Source of the DNA: JAKAGZ01 sp035266865
GTDB lineage: Bacteria; Bacteroidota; Ignavibacteria; Ignavibacteriales; Ignavibacteriaceae
Direction: 5' to 3'
Assembly (NCBI GenBank): GCA_035266865.1
Contig: DATFMR010000168.1
Coordinates: 1 to 20,567, forward strand
DNA: 20,567 bases
Part shown: one piece after another, positions 7,543 to 14,921 of the stretch
Numbering within the stretch: the first letter of the stretch is position 1
Layout: each line of letters opens with the position of its first letter
Position numbers and translations under genes: made by a program
The notes under the pieces: generated by a model
The model's database searches: none
What the model saw: the letters and a program-made list of their open reading frames with translations, nothing else
What the model was told of the DNA's origin: nothing

Positions 7543-9561
7543 TTACTTAAGTAATATCATTTTCTTTATAGCAACAAAATCATTTGACTGAATTCTATAA
7601 AGATAAATTCCCGAAACTACATTTTGTCCTGAGGTATTTTGCCCGTTCCATGTAACATTATATGTACCACTGCTCATAGATTGGTTAACCAGAGTAGTTA
7701 CAAGTTTACCGGTAATATCATACACCTCAATTTTTACATTTCCTTCCTTTGCAACTGTATATTTAATATTAGTTGTAGGATTGAAAGGATTTGGATAATT
7801 CTGTTCAAGCGAATATGATTGAGGATTTGTGTCATCAATCAATTGAATATCTGTTGTTGGATCCAGCTTCTGTAAGGAAACAGCTAACAAAGAGTAAGCA
7901 TACCTTGGATTATGTACACCAAGGCTTCTGTCTTCTTCAACCATAAGATAATTATAAGCTGCTGCAGCCTGAATCTTTGTATAAGAAGAATCTACAGTAA
8001 CTGTTGTGCTGTTTAGTGGCGGTAACATTTTTGCAATTTTATCCAGTAATCCCTGCATTTCAACCTGTAATCCATCTGCAGTTCCATTTCCGTCAAGATC
8101 AGCATTCCCATTTACATAAAGTTTTTTATCGCCAAACTTGGTGCCGAATGTACCGTGGCAGGGAGCGCAAGCTGCAACATTATCATCACCGGTTTTCGGA
8201 TTTTTCATATTAAGTGAGTGTGAACCGAATGTTTCAATATCTCCGGTTGCTGTTGCACCAGCATTTGCCATATGGCAAGCAATACAACCTTCAGCTGCCT
8301 GCATATGAGGAGATGTTGGAAAATTCCAGCCAAACTGGTATCCGTTTGTTCCTGCGATCATATCGCCCTGCGGGCCATGATGAGGTCCGAAGTGTGATAA
8401 ATTATTCAAATAATCATTTACATAGGTAGTTGCATTTTGTCTAGCATGGTGGCAATTCATACAAAGAACACCTGAACCAACGTTATTAACTGTAACACCG
8501 TTTTCAAAAGTAACTGTTACTGTTCTTAACTGATGTTCATTTGTAGCGTTGTGTGGATCGTGACAAACTGCACAGGCTATTTTTGCCAATGGAGGAGCTG
8601 TAGTTAATTCTGCTTTTCCACCCTTTATAAATTCAACAAAACCGGAACCGCTGTGACATCTTGCGCACGAAGCACTGGCGCCTCTTGCAAGTGTAGTTGG
8701 TTTTGCATGAACTGAGTTTTCATACTGTTCGCCATAAAAGTGATGTGTTCCTGAATCGTGACAACTTTCACAGAGTTTAGGGTCTAATGTTTTTACGATC
8801 TTATTATTATCTGTTGCTGAATAATGGTTTGAGCCAGGTCCGTGACAAGCTTCGCACTGCACATCAGCTTTAGCCATTGCCTGTGGGTAAACCAATGAAA
8901 GTGAATCATATATTCCCTGTTGTAGAACTGATGGGAAGACAAATGGATAATCATCAAATCCACCATTGTCTGCATTTTGGTCAAAACCAGTTGTGTGACA
9001 GCTAATGCAAGATCCACTAAAATGTGTTCCCAGCATTCCATCCAAACCTTCGCGCAATGCCCTGGCATGTTTTGTATTCTGCCATTCACTGTAAATAGGT
9101 TCGGGTGAAACAAATCCGTTGTGACACCAGTTACAGGCACCTGTCTGTATTCCGGCAAAAAGAGAAGCATTTATAGTAATTGTTGAGTTTAGGCTGCCGT
9201 CAGTTACAGAAATTACAAATGTACCAACCTTATCAGGAATAAATGAGATTACCTGGTTGGCTGAATCAATATTATTTGTGGAACCAAATGCAGCAGTTGA
9301 ACCATAAGGTATTGTAGTTAGTGACCAAACAGGTGAAGTTAAAGCTCCACCAGTCTTCGTAACTTTTAAAAATATTTTAGTCTGTACTCCAACATTTTGT
9401 AGACCATTATAAGCTACGTCAAAATATTTAGGTGTTGTGAGAGTATCTCTCGATACATCTCTGGGTGATCTGCCGTAAGTGCTTACGCTAAGGGTTTGTG
9501 AATAACCGGTAGCAAAACAAAATAAAAGAGGCAGTATATAAAAAAGAATCATTTTTTTCAT
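7543..9561 (-). CDS. Secreted nonahaem c-type cytochrome with T9SS sorting domain
   Basis: The start at 9561 (ATG) gives 672 residues and opens on the signal peptide 'MKKMILFYILPLLFCFATG'; a longer reading to 9621 adds 20 residues ahead of it. Order of parts: signal peptide 1-22; Ig-like beta domain about 25-140; nine CXXCH haem motifs starting at 143, 185, 236, 264, 299, 330, 367, 426 and 465; a 'DLDGNGTADG' acidic loop near 488-497 that may bind calcium; a helical stretch about 500-575; and a type IX sorting domain about 582-672, with 'LEQNYPNPFNPTT', 'VKIEVYDITGKLV', 'SGIYLYRI' and a final 'KKMILLK'. The tail predicts passage through the outer membrane and attachment to or release at the cell surface. 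It is the first gene of the cytochrome cluster and probably the terminal contact for external acceptors or partners. A cytochrome c554-like catalytic role is an alternative. Confidence 0.9.
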   Translation of the reverse strand: MKKMILFYILPLLFCFATGYSQTLSVSTYGRSPRDVSRDTLTTPKYFDVAYNGLQNVGVQTKIFLKVTKTGGALTSPVWSLTTIPYGSTAAFGSTNNIDSANQVISFIPDKVGTFVISVTDGSLNSTITINASLFAGIQTGACNWCHNGFVSPEPIYSEWQNTKHARALREGLDGMLGTHFSGSCISCHTTGFDQNADNGGFDDYPFVFPSVLQQGIYDSLSLVYPQAMAKADVQCEACHGPGSNHYSATDNNKIVKTLDPKLCESCHDSGTHHFYGEQYENSVHAKPTTLARGASASCARCHSGSGFVEFIKGGKAELTTAPPLAKIACAVCHDPHNATNEHQLRTVTVTFENGVTVNNVGSGVLCMNCHHARQNATTYVNDYLNNLSHFGPHHGPQGDMIAGTNGYQFGWNFPTSPHMQAAEGCIACHMANAGATATGDIETFGSHSLNMKNPKTGDDNVAACAPCHGTFGTKFGDKKLYVNGNADLDGNGTADGLQVEMQGLLDKIAKMLPPLNSTTVTVDSSYTKIQAAAAYNYLMVEEDRSLGVHNPRYAYSLLAVSLQKLDPTTDIQLIDDTNPQSYSLEQNYPNPFNPTTNIKYTVAKEGNVKIEVYDITGKLVTTLVNQSMSSGTYNVTWNGQNTSGQNVVSGIYLYRIQSNDFVAIKKMILLK

Positions 9562-9680
9562 GGTGACCCCATAAAATATATTATTTAGTAAATAAATTAA
9601 CCGTCCTGCATTTCCAAGCAAATACTAAACCAATGCAAAAACACAGGAAAATTGAAAAATTCAACACTTTTTTTGCCAAA

Positions 9681-9710
9681 CAAGAGAAAGTTAAAATTCA
9701 GTTTCTCTTG
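9681..9710. repeat. Inverted repeat upstream of the cytochrome cluster
   Basis: CAAGAGAAA (9681-9689) and TTTCTCTTG (9702-9710) form a perfect 9-base inverted repeat with a 12-base spacer, 120 bases upstream of the nonahaem cytochrome start. A direct repeat TTGCCAAA sits at each edge (9673-9680 and 9708-9715). It could be an operator or a hairpin in the 5' leader. Confidence 0.45.
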
Positions 9711-9949
9711 CCAAAGAAAAGATAGGTAATCAGGCTAAATCAAGCAAATTTAAGGGATTATCTAAATTAAATCTTAATAATATTATTGTGATTTTTCAGG
9801 CGAAATGGGCTTAATTAATAATAAAAATTTAAGGCCTTTCCGAATGGATCATTTCAAAATCTTGTTTTCGAATATTTGAGATTTAAGGATTTCAACCATT
9901 TTATTTTTTCTTTGCAAAAACCTTTAAAATTTTCTTTTTAAGAAAAAGC

Positions 9950-9996
9950 GTATCAATATTATAATTCTGTTAAAATGTATCATTTTGTATCAGAAT
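9950..9996. repeat. Phased GTATCA repeats within a palindrome
   Basis: GTATCA occurs at 9950-9955, 9977-9982 and 9987-9992; the last two copies are each part of TGTATCA and are exactly 10 bases apart. They lie within a nested palindrome: ATTCTG (9964-9969) and CAGAAT (9991-9996) on the outside, AAAATG-TAT-CATTTT (9972-9986) inside. The helical phasing suggests a protein-binding site upstream of the gene starting at 10117. Confidence 0.45.
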
Positions 9997-10062
9997 CAAA
10001 CCAACATTGTTTAAAAATACTTGGAAAATAGCTTAAAAACGAAGCATTTTATGGCACTTATA

Positions 10063-10091
10063 TTGACTTGATAATAGAAAGTAAAAATGAT
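10063..10091 (+). promoter_or_regulatory. Possible promoter of the cohesin/SdrD protein
   Basis: TTGACT (10063-10068) and AATGAT (10086-10091) are 17 bases apart, matching a sigma-70 promoter at five and four of six positions. The -10 match is weak and it lies only 25 bases before the start codon. Bacteroidota-type promoters use other consensus sequences, so this is tentative. Confidence 0.25.
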
Positions 10092-10116
10092 CCTTTTTAA
10101 TAGAATGAATCTGTAA

Positions 10117-11658
10117 GTGAAAAGAACTTTACAAATTTTAGTTTTAGCAGTTTTTATATTTTCAATTGAGATAAAAGCTCAGACTACTCCTGTTGTATTT
10201 ATTGAAAATATAACTGCTCCGGCAATTGGCCAGCAAATATCCATACCAATAAAAATTAAAAACATAAATAACGTTGGTTCGGTTAGTTTAAAATTTACGT
10301 TTGATACAAATGTTCTGGAATTTACAAGCTTTTCCGGTAATCCAAGCAGTGGAACCTTTGTAACGAATAGTTCCTTGCTTTCACTGGGCGGAATTCACGA
10401 TACCGTGTCAATTGCCTGGTTTGATCTAACTCCACTGGATTATTCGAATGAAGGTGTTTTTGTATATGTGAATTTTACTTACAAAGGGGGTAATTCTGAT
10501 TTTAGTTTTATACCTGATCCCACCAGTTCGATAAGCGATGGAGATGCCAAAAAAATAAATGATTTAGCATTTATTAATGGTAATATCACTCCACAGGTTC
10601 TAGCTGACGGAAATTTAAGCGGAATCGTATTTGTCGATTCAAATAAGAATGGTATAAATGATGATAGTTTGGGACTGCAATATGTAACTGTTAATCTGTA
10701 TAAAATGGAAAATGGATATGGTACCTGGATATCCTATCAGTTAACCGATGAAAATGGAATTTATAATTTTACCGGACTTCAGCCTGGAAATTATTATACA
10801 GATTTCGTTCTAAACGAGGAAAATAATGTCTATACATTTACAGTAAAAGGGGCGGGAACAGATCGGGCAAAAGATTCTGATGTTTTTGCAATTGATGATA
10901 CAACAGGTATTTCAGATACCTCAGCGGTTCTATCCGGAGATAATTCCGGTTCCTGGGATGCCGGCGTTTACTTAAAAAATCCGGCGGTTCCGCTTGGAAG
11001 TATTGGCGATTATGTTTGGAATGATCAAAATGGAAATGGTTTTCAGGATCCGGGTGAGCAGCCTATGCCAAACATTAAAGTATATTTATTAAACGGAAAT
11101 GATAATTCAATTATTGATTCTGCAGCAACAGATAATAATGGAGATTATCTATTTTCAGGTTTACCGATTGGCAATTATAAAATTCAGTTCATTGTTCCCA
11201 ACGGTTATGAACTGAGCAGGAAAAATAATGGTGGTTCCGCTTCCTTGTATGGAGATTCAGATCCTGATTCATTGACAGGTATTACTGATACAATTATGGT
11301 AGTATCAGGTTATTTACATAGATACGATATTGACGCAGGAATTCACTTAGATTTTGGAAATATAACTTCAATTGATGATTTTACATCCGCTCCCAAATCA
11401 TTTAATCTTGCACAGAATTATCCCAATCCTTTTAATCCAACAACAGTCATACAATTTACACTGGCAAAAAGTGAAAATGTCAGGATTGCTGTTTTCAATT
11501 CCATAGGACAACTGGTAGCCATTCTTGTCAATGGAGAAGTTGGTGCAGGTACTCACAGCATCACATTCGATGCTTCAAATCTTGCAAGCGGGATTTATTT
11601 CTACAAGCTTATAAGCAACTCTGTAAACATTACGAAAAAAATGGTACTTATGAAATAA
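10117..11658 (+). CDS. Secreted cohesin / SdrD B-like repeat protein with T9SS sorting domain
   Basis: The protein has 513 residues from a GTG start, chosen because a signal peptide ('LQILVLAVFIFSIEIKAQ') follows at once; there is no clear Shine-Dalgarno. Parts in order: cohesin-like beta domain about 25-160 ('VGSVSLKFTFDTNVLEF'); two SdrD B-like (carboxypeptidase-regulatory-like) modules, about 168-286 and 295-408, each with a Ca-binding type loop ('DSNKNGIND', 'DQNGNGFQDPGE'), a 'DNNGDYLFSGLPIGNYKI' strand pair and a 'DAGVYL/DAGIHL' end; and a T9SS tail about 427-513 ('LAQNYPNPFNPTT', ending 'TKKMVLMK'). It is probably a cell-surface or released structural or adhesion protein. The tail closely resembles that of the nonahaem cytochrome read in the opposite direction. 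Its binding partner is unknown. Confidence 0.88.
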   Translation: MKRTLQILVLAVFIFSIEIKAQTTPVVFIENITAPAIGQQISIPIKIKNINNVGSVSLKFTFDTNVLEFTSFSGNPSSGTFVTNSSLLSLGGIHDTVSIAWFDLTPLDYSNEGVFVYVNFTYKGGNSDFSFIPDPTSSISDGDAKKINDLAFINGNITPQVLADGNLSGIVFVDSNKNGINDDSLGLQYVTVNLYKMENGYGTWISYQLTDENGIYNFTGLQPGNYYTDFVLNEENNVYTFTVKGAGTDRAKDSDVFAIDDTTGISDTSAVLSGDNSGSWDAGVYLKNPAVPLGSIGDYVWNDQNGNGFQDPGEQPMPNIKVYLLNGNDNSIIDSAATDNNGDYLFSGLPIGNYKIQFIVPNGYELSRKNNGGSASLYGDSDPDSLTGITDTIMVVSGYLHRYDIDAGIHLDFGNITSIDDFTSAPKSFNLAQNYPNPFNPTTVIQFTLAKSENVRIAVFNSIGQLVAILVNGEVGAGTHSITFDASNLASGIYFYKLISNSVNITKKMVLMK

Positions 11659-11679
11659 AAGAATGTTGCCTCATTTCTG

Positions 11680-11725
11680 AACCCATGGACTTATTTAATT
11701 AAATGAATATAGTCGGGGTTTTTCT
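11680..11725 (+). terminator. Possible terminator after the cohesin/SdrD gene
   Basis: A long imperfect stem begins 22 bases after the stop: AACCC pairs with GGGTT, GACT with AGTC, and the inner ATTTAATTAAAT is self-complementary. It runs into TTTTTC. Internal bulges make it weaker than the other terminators in the window. Confidence 0.4.
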
Positions 11726-11807
11726 ATCTTATTACATTTTCAGATTTCATTTTAAAGAAAGGGAGTTTTCATAATAATTCAAACTTTACTTTCAACCTTA
11801 TGGTTTA

Positions 11808-12158
11808 TCATTTTCGCAAAATCTTCTCCATTGCCTTTCCTTTCGCTAACTCATCGATCAACTTATCCAGAAAACGAATTTCCTGCATAAGCGGCTCTTT
11901 AATCTCTTCCACCCGGATTCCGCAGACCACACCTTTTATCAACTTGCGCGAAGGGTTTAGCTTTGGAGCCTTCGTAAAGAAGGTTTCAAAGTCTGTTCTT
12001 TTTTCAATTTTAGATTCTAATTGTTTCTGGCTATACCCAGTCAGCCAACGGATGATTTCATCAACTTCTTCTTTCGTACGTCCTTTTTTCTCTGCTTTTG
12101 CAACATAATGCGGATAAACACCTGCAAAGCTCATTGCATAAACCCGATTTTTCTTCAT
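11808..12158 (-). CDS. DUF2200 family protein
   Basis: This 116-residue soluble protein is recognised as DUF2200 from its opening 'RVYAMSFAGVYPHYVAKAEKKGRTKEEVDEII', the 'WLTGYSQKQLE' segment and the 'LIKGVVCGIRVEEI' block before a basic helical C-terminus. The length is typical. The biochemical function of the family is not known. The gene reads away from the CPBP protease gene upstream (62 bases), so the two could share a transcript. It is patchily distributed among bacteria, which fits an accessory location. Confidence 0.88.
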   Translation of the reverse strand: MKKNRVYAMSFAGVYPHYVAKAEKKGRTKEEVDEIIRWLTGYSQKQLESKIEKRTDFETFFTKAPKLNPSRKLIKGVVCGIRVEEIKEPLMQEIRFLDKLIDELAKGKAMEKILRK

Positions 12159-12220
12159 TTTACAAAATTCCTTTTATTAAAGTTGATAATAATATTTCGT
12201 GTCGATAGTTTAATTCCCGT

Positions 12221-12910
12221 TTAATTCGCCTTTTGTTCTTTCACGAAATATTTTACATAAATTAAGATTAATACAGGGACGATAACCAAACCGGCAGTAA
12301 AATTCAATAGAGATGCCAATCCTGTTAACTCGCTTCCGCCTTTAGAAATCAGTACAATTTCTCCTAAAGGGCCTTTTGAAAATATTGTGTTGTAAATAAA
12401 ATTCCATCCTAAATGAAATCCGAATGGTAGCATTATGGATTTGGTTTTGGAAAAAGCCCATGCCCAGGCATATCCCATCAGTCCGGTTCCAATAAATACT
12501 AAAATCATAGCCAATGGATTTCCTAAAGCTCCGTAGGAGAACCAGTGATAAATCCCGAATGCAATAGCGGAAATCAAAATGCTTTTTAGTGTACCAATTT
12601 TTTGGATGAGAATATAGAGCAGAGCTCCGCGAAAAATTAATTCCTCTGTTAATACAGATTTTAGATCCCACCAAAAGGATTTTAGAATAATTCCACTGGT
12701 TATGTCTTTATTTAAAATCCAGGAGGATGATTTCAGATATGCTTCTAAATATTGAACAAGTATGCAGAGTATTGCCGTAACCAGGAACCCTGTTAAGAAT
12801 TGTTGTAATCTTTTCCCAAATGGCAAAAATCCTAAAGCCAGGATACTTTTCTTTTCGAATGCAATAAGAAGTGACCAGGAAATGGCAATTGCTATTAATA
12901 TTCCAATCAT
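12221..12910 (-). CDS. CPBP family intramembrane metalloprotease
   Basis: The protein has 229 residues with about seven hydrophobic segments. It carries the three conserved elements of the CPBP (CAAX protease and bacteriocin-processing, PF02517) family: 'EELIFRGAL' (89-97) with the paired glutamates and the EExxxR arginine, 'FGIYHW' (118-123) with His122, and 'GFHLGWNF' (164-171) with His166. These residues bind the catalytic metal within the membrane. Bacterial members mostly have unknown substrates; roles in peptide maturation and self-immunity are known for a few. No bacteriocin-like gene is visible beside it. No clear ribosome-binding site precedes the ATG. The next gene downstream is DUF2200. 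Confidence 0.9.
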   Translation of the reverse strand: MIGILIAIAISWSLLIAFEKKSILALGFLPFGKRLQQFLTGFLVTAILCILVQYLEAYLKSSSWILNKDITSGIILKSFWWDLKSVLTEELIFRGALLYILIQKIGTLKSILISAIAFGIYHWFSYGALGNPLAMILVFIGTGLMGYAWAWAFSKTKSIMLPFGFHLGWNFIYNTIFSKGPLGEIVLISKGGSELTGLASLLNFTAGLVIVPVLILIYVKYFVKEQKAN

Positions 12911-13153
12911 TTTTTGTTTTTAAAATTATTTTAAAAGAAGAATTAAGCCTTAAAATTCAATTCTGTAACCAACAAAAATTCAAAATAATGTTATTGTGAT
13001 AACAGGTAAATATACGTTGCACAAATGAGGACGTATTACTACTTTATATTAATACTATAACAAATTGATTTATAAATATATACATAGTAAATAAATAATG
13101 TTATTTACAAGGATAATTAATCCATTCCATTCTCTTATAAAATTGATACTTTT

Positions 13154-14371
13154 ATGAAGCTTCGTATAATATTATTACTAATAATTAGTTCGTTAGTTTA
13201 TTTCCCCGGAACAGGATTTTCCCAGTCAGGTGAACCGGTTGTCATCCCTTTTGAATTCGTCCATCACATCATTATTGCTGCCAAGGTCGATGGGAAGAGG
13301 GCGGACTTGCTGTATGATCCGGTGCGCAATATTATCCTGGATCGTCATTATGCAAACGAAAGCAACATCCCCCTGATCGGCGGGGGGGAAGCCGGTTACG
13401 GTGGAAGCGTAACTACAGGCGGTGGCGGCAGCAACCGGGTTGAAGTTTTGTTTGCCAGGAATATATCCTTAGGGATCAACAACCTGTCATACCGCTATCC
13501 GCTTACACCGGTGATACCTATTGATTCTATTATGGCTGCGTCTTTAGGTCGCCACGTGGATGGCCTGCTGGGCATAAATGTTTTTTCGGATTATATAGTG
13601 CAATTCGATTTTCCGGGAGAACGGTTTATCCTTCATTCACCGGGTACATTTAACGCACCGGACGGAGCTGTGGAATTGCCAATCACCTGGTTGGAAAATC
13701 GTCCGACTGTAAAGCTTGGTATCCAAACCGGAGATACGGATTCGGAGGCTACCTTTTTACTGGATTTTGGAATGGGGGGCACACTCCGTTTTACTACGGG
13801 GTATACCGATAGTCTGCAGTTGCCAAAGAAGCTGCAGCCAAATGTCGCTTCAGGCAACGAACACGGACTGGGAGGGGCACTGCAAAGTCTTGTAGCCAGG
13901 CTTCCCGGGTTGAAAATAGGTGGCATTACTCTTGATTCTCTTGTGGTCTCCATGGCAAGAGAAAAAGAGGGACGTGATGCCTATCCCCCGTGGGATGGAT
14001 TGGCAGGATTGGGATTGATGAGTCGTTTTACCTTGTATTTAGATGTTACCGGCAACCGGATTTGGTTTCAGCCCAACAAACGATTTGACCGACCGTCTGA
14101 ATATATAATTACCGGACTCAGTTTTGAACCCCGGGATTTCAATAAAAAACAATTGATAGTAAGTGAAGTTAAGAAAGGATCAAATGCGGATGAAGCAGGA
14201 TTTAAGCCCGGTGATATTATTTACACGGTAGACAGCGAGCAGGCTTCGGACTGGAATATCAGGCAATGGAAAGAAGCACTTGACGAAAGAGTCGGCAGGA
14301 ATATTCCGGTTGATGTGCAGAGAGATGGCAAAAAAATACGTTTGATTCTTCCTGTTTCCAGCTCTTTATAG
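13154..14371 (+). CDS. Exported aspartyl-protease-like protein with PDZ domain
   Basis: The 405 residues start with a signal peptide (about 1-23, 'IILLLIISSLVYFPGTG'). Two pepsin-retropepsin-like lobes follow (about 28-170 and 175-310), with a PDZ domain at about 318-400 ('SNADEAGFKPGDIIYTVDSE'). The layout is that of the secreted aspartyl-protease/PDZ proteins common in Bacteroidota. The catalytic DT/SG motif is not conserved: the first lobe has 'LLYDPVRN' (52-59) and the second 'LLDFGMGGT' (202-210), so proteolytic activity is doubtful. The gene is visibly more GC-rich than its neighbours, notably around 13370-13440, which hints at recent acquisition. A hairpin (AGGGAAAT...ATTTCCC, 14372-14398) lies behind the stop without a T-tract. 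Confidence 0.75.
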   Translation: MKLRIILLLIISSLVYFPGTGFSQSGEPVVIPFEFVHHIIIAAKVDGKRADLLYDPVRNIILDRHYANESNIPLIGGGEAGYGGSVTTGGGGSNRVEVLFARNISLGINNLSYRYPLTPVIPIDSIMAASLGRHVDGLLGINVFSDYIVQFDFPGERFILHSPGTFNAPDGAVELPITWLENRPTVKLGIQTGDTDSEATFLLDFGMGGTLRFTTGYTDSLQLPKKLQPNVASGNEHGLGGALQSLVARLPGLKIGGITLDSLVVSMAREKEGRDAYPPWDGLAGLGLMSRFTLYLDVTGNRIWFQPNKRFDRPSEYIITGLSFEPRDFNKKQLIVSEVKKGSNADEAGFKPGDIIYTVDSEQASDWNIRQWKEALDERVGRNIPVDVQRDGKKIRLILPVSSSL

Positions 14372-14411
14372 AGGGAAATAATGTTTTAAGAATTTCCCCT
14401 GTCCACAAGTC

Positions 14412-14467
14412 ATATAACGAAGTTAAGCTGAACCGCCGTCCAACACAGCATTGAAAACTGGTTAGGT
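14412..14467 (-). other. attC-like integron cassette recombination site
   Basis: Read on the minus strand: ACCTAAC (fits RYYYAAC, R''), then CAGTTTTCAATGCTG (L''-like), a 15-base centre, CAGCTTAACTTC (L'-like) and GTTATAT (R'). The L arms share AGTT, AA and GCTG in order, with all unpaired bases on one arm. This asymmetry is expected of the extrahelical bases that orient attC sites. The 56-base length is near the attC minimum. It touches the stop of the small membrane protein, the normal place for a cassette's attC. No integrase gene is in view. Confidence 0.45.
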
Positions 14468-14833
14468 GCGAATTAATTTCCTGATAAAGACTCCGGCATA
14501 TGTTCCAATAAGCGCAAACAATAATATTATGAGTATTACAAAAGGATCAAGTTGAACTGGTTCTGCTGCTTGCAAGCTGAAATTAATCGCGATTATTTCC
14601 ATTATTGGTGTACCGGCAGAAATCAATAATGCCCAGAGCCAGGCAAATTTTGGTTGGAGAAGCCCGAACAAAGAACCGGCTATTAGCAAAGAAAAAATTG
14701 TAACAGTTACCTCGGTAACTTGCAAATCAATCCAGCCAATAATAATCCCTGATGTAATTGCCAATATTACCCATAAAAGATTGCGGGATGATTGTAAAGT
14801 TTGCCGGGAATTATCTGAATTATTTTTATCCAT
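14462..14833 (-). CDS. Small four-helix membrane protein, function unknown
   Basis: The 123 residues have a short polar N-terminus followed by four hydrophobic segments (about 18-35, 42-58, 65-86 and 97-117) and a basic C-terminus 'FIRKLIRT'. This gives an inner-membrane protein with no recognised catalytic residues. It begins with ATG and its stop codon lies within the core of the attC-like site, so the gene sits in the sense orientation expected for an integron cassette. Small membrane proteins of this sort are frequent cassette cargo, but no function can be given. Confidence 0.65.
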   Translation of the reverse strand: MDKNNSDNSRQTLQSSRNLLWVILAITSGIIIGWIDLQVTEVTVTIFSLLIAGSLFGLLQPKFAWLWALLISAGTPIMEIIAINFSLQAAEPVQLDPFVILIILLFALIGTYAGVFIRKLIRT

Positions 14834-14854
14834 TGTACTTATTACCTCACGATA

Positions 14855-14917
14855 TTACAACTAAAACTTTTACCCGCCTCTGGCGAGCCTCCGGCTGGGC
14901 TTGGCCGCTGGTTATGT
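14855..14917 (-). other. Degenerate attC-like site with GC-rich insert
   Basis: On the minus strand ACATAAC lies 4 bases after the HNH gene stop and GTTGTAA 49 bases further, giving possible outer boxes. On the plus strand GTTATGTGCGA-CTAATTTC closely matches GTTAGGTGCGAATTAATTTC at the first attC-like site. The inner L boxes do not pair convincingly. Instead the centre is GC-rich, with two adjacent 11-base hairpins, CGCCTCTGGCG and AGCCTCCGGCT (14875-14896). Confidence 0.3.
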
Positions 14918-14921
14918 GCGA

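Larger units (their letters stand above)
9562..10116. promoter_or_regulatory. Divergent gene-free regulatory region
   Basis: This 555-base AT-rich stretch separates the starts of two divergently read genes, both for T9SS-exported proteins. No open frame of note or RNA gene was seen. It holds the two repeat structures listed separately, A/T tracts around 9900-9945 that suggest curved DNA, and a TAAATTTG at 9745-9752 on the minus strand that fits the Bacteroidetes -7 consensus TAnnTTTG but lacks a convincing upstream element. Both promoters must lie here; their exact positions are not resolved. Confidence 0.6.

Noticed and set aside
8793..9170. A 125-codon open frame on the minus strand within the nonahaem cytochrome gene.
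   Set aside because: It is an out-of-frame shadow of the cytochrome; no family features, and the real frame holds the CXXCH motifs.
12990..13003. A short palindrome, GTTATTGTGATAAC, before the aspartyl-protease-like gene, considered as a cassette core or operator.
   Set aside because: Only five paired bases per arm in very AT-rich DNA; no second element or conserved spacing supports a function.
13633..13953. A 106-codon minus-strand frame inside the aspartyl-protease-like gene.
   Set aside because: It exists because the overlapping gene is GC-rich; its composition is Pro/Ser-rich and no domain or ribosome-binding site supports it.
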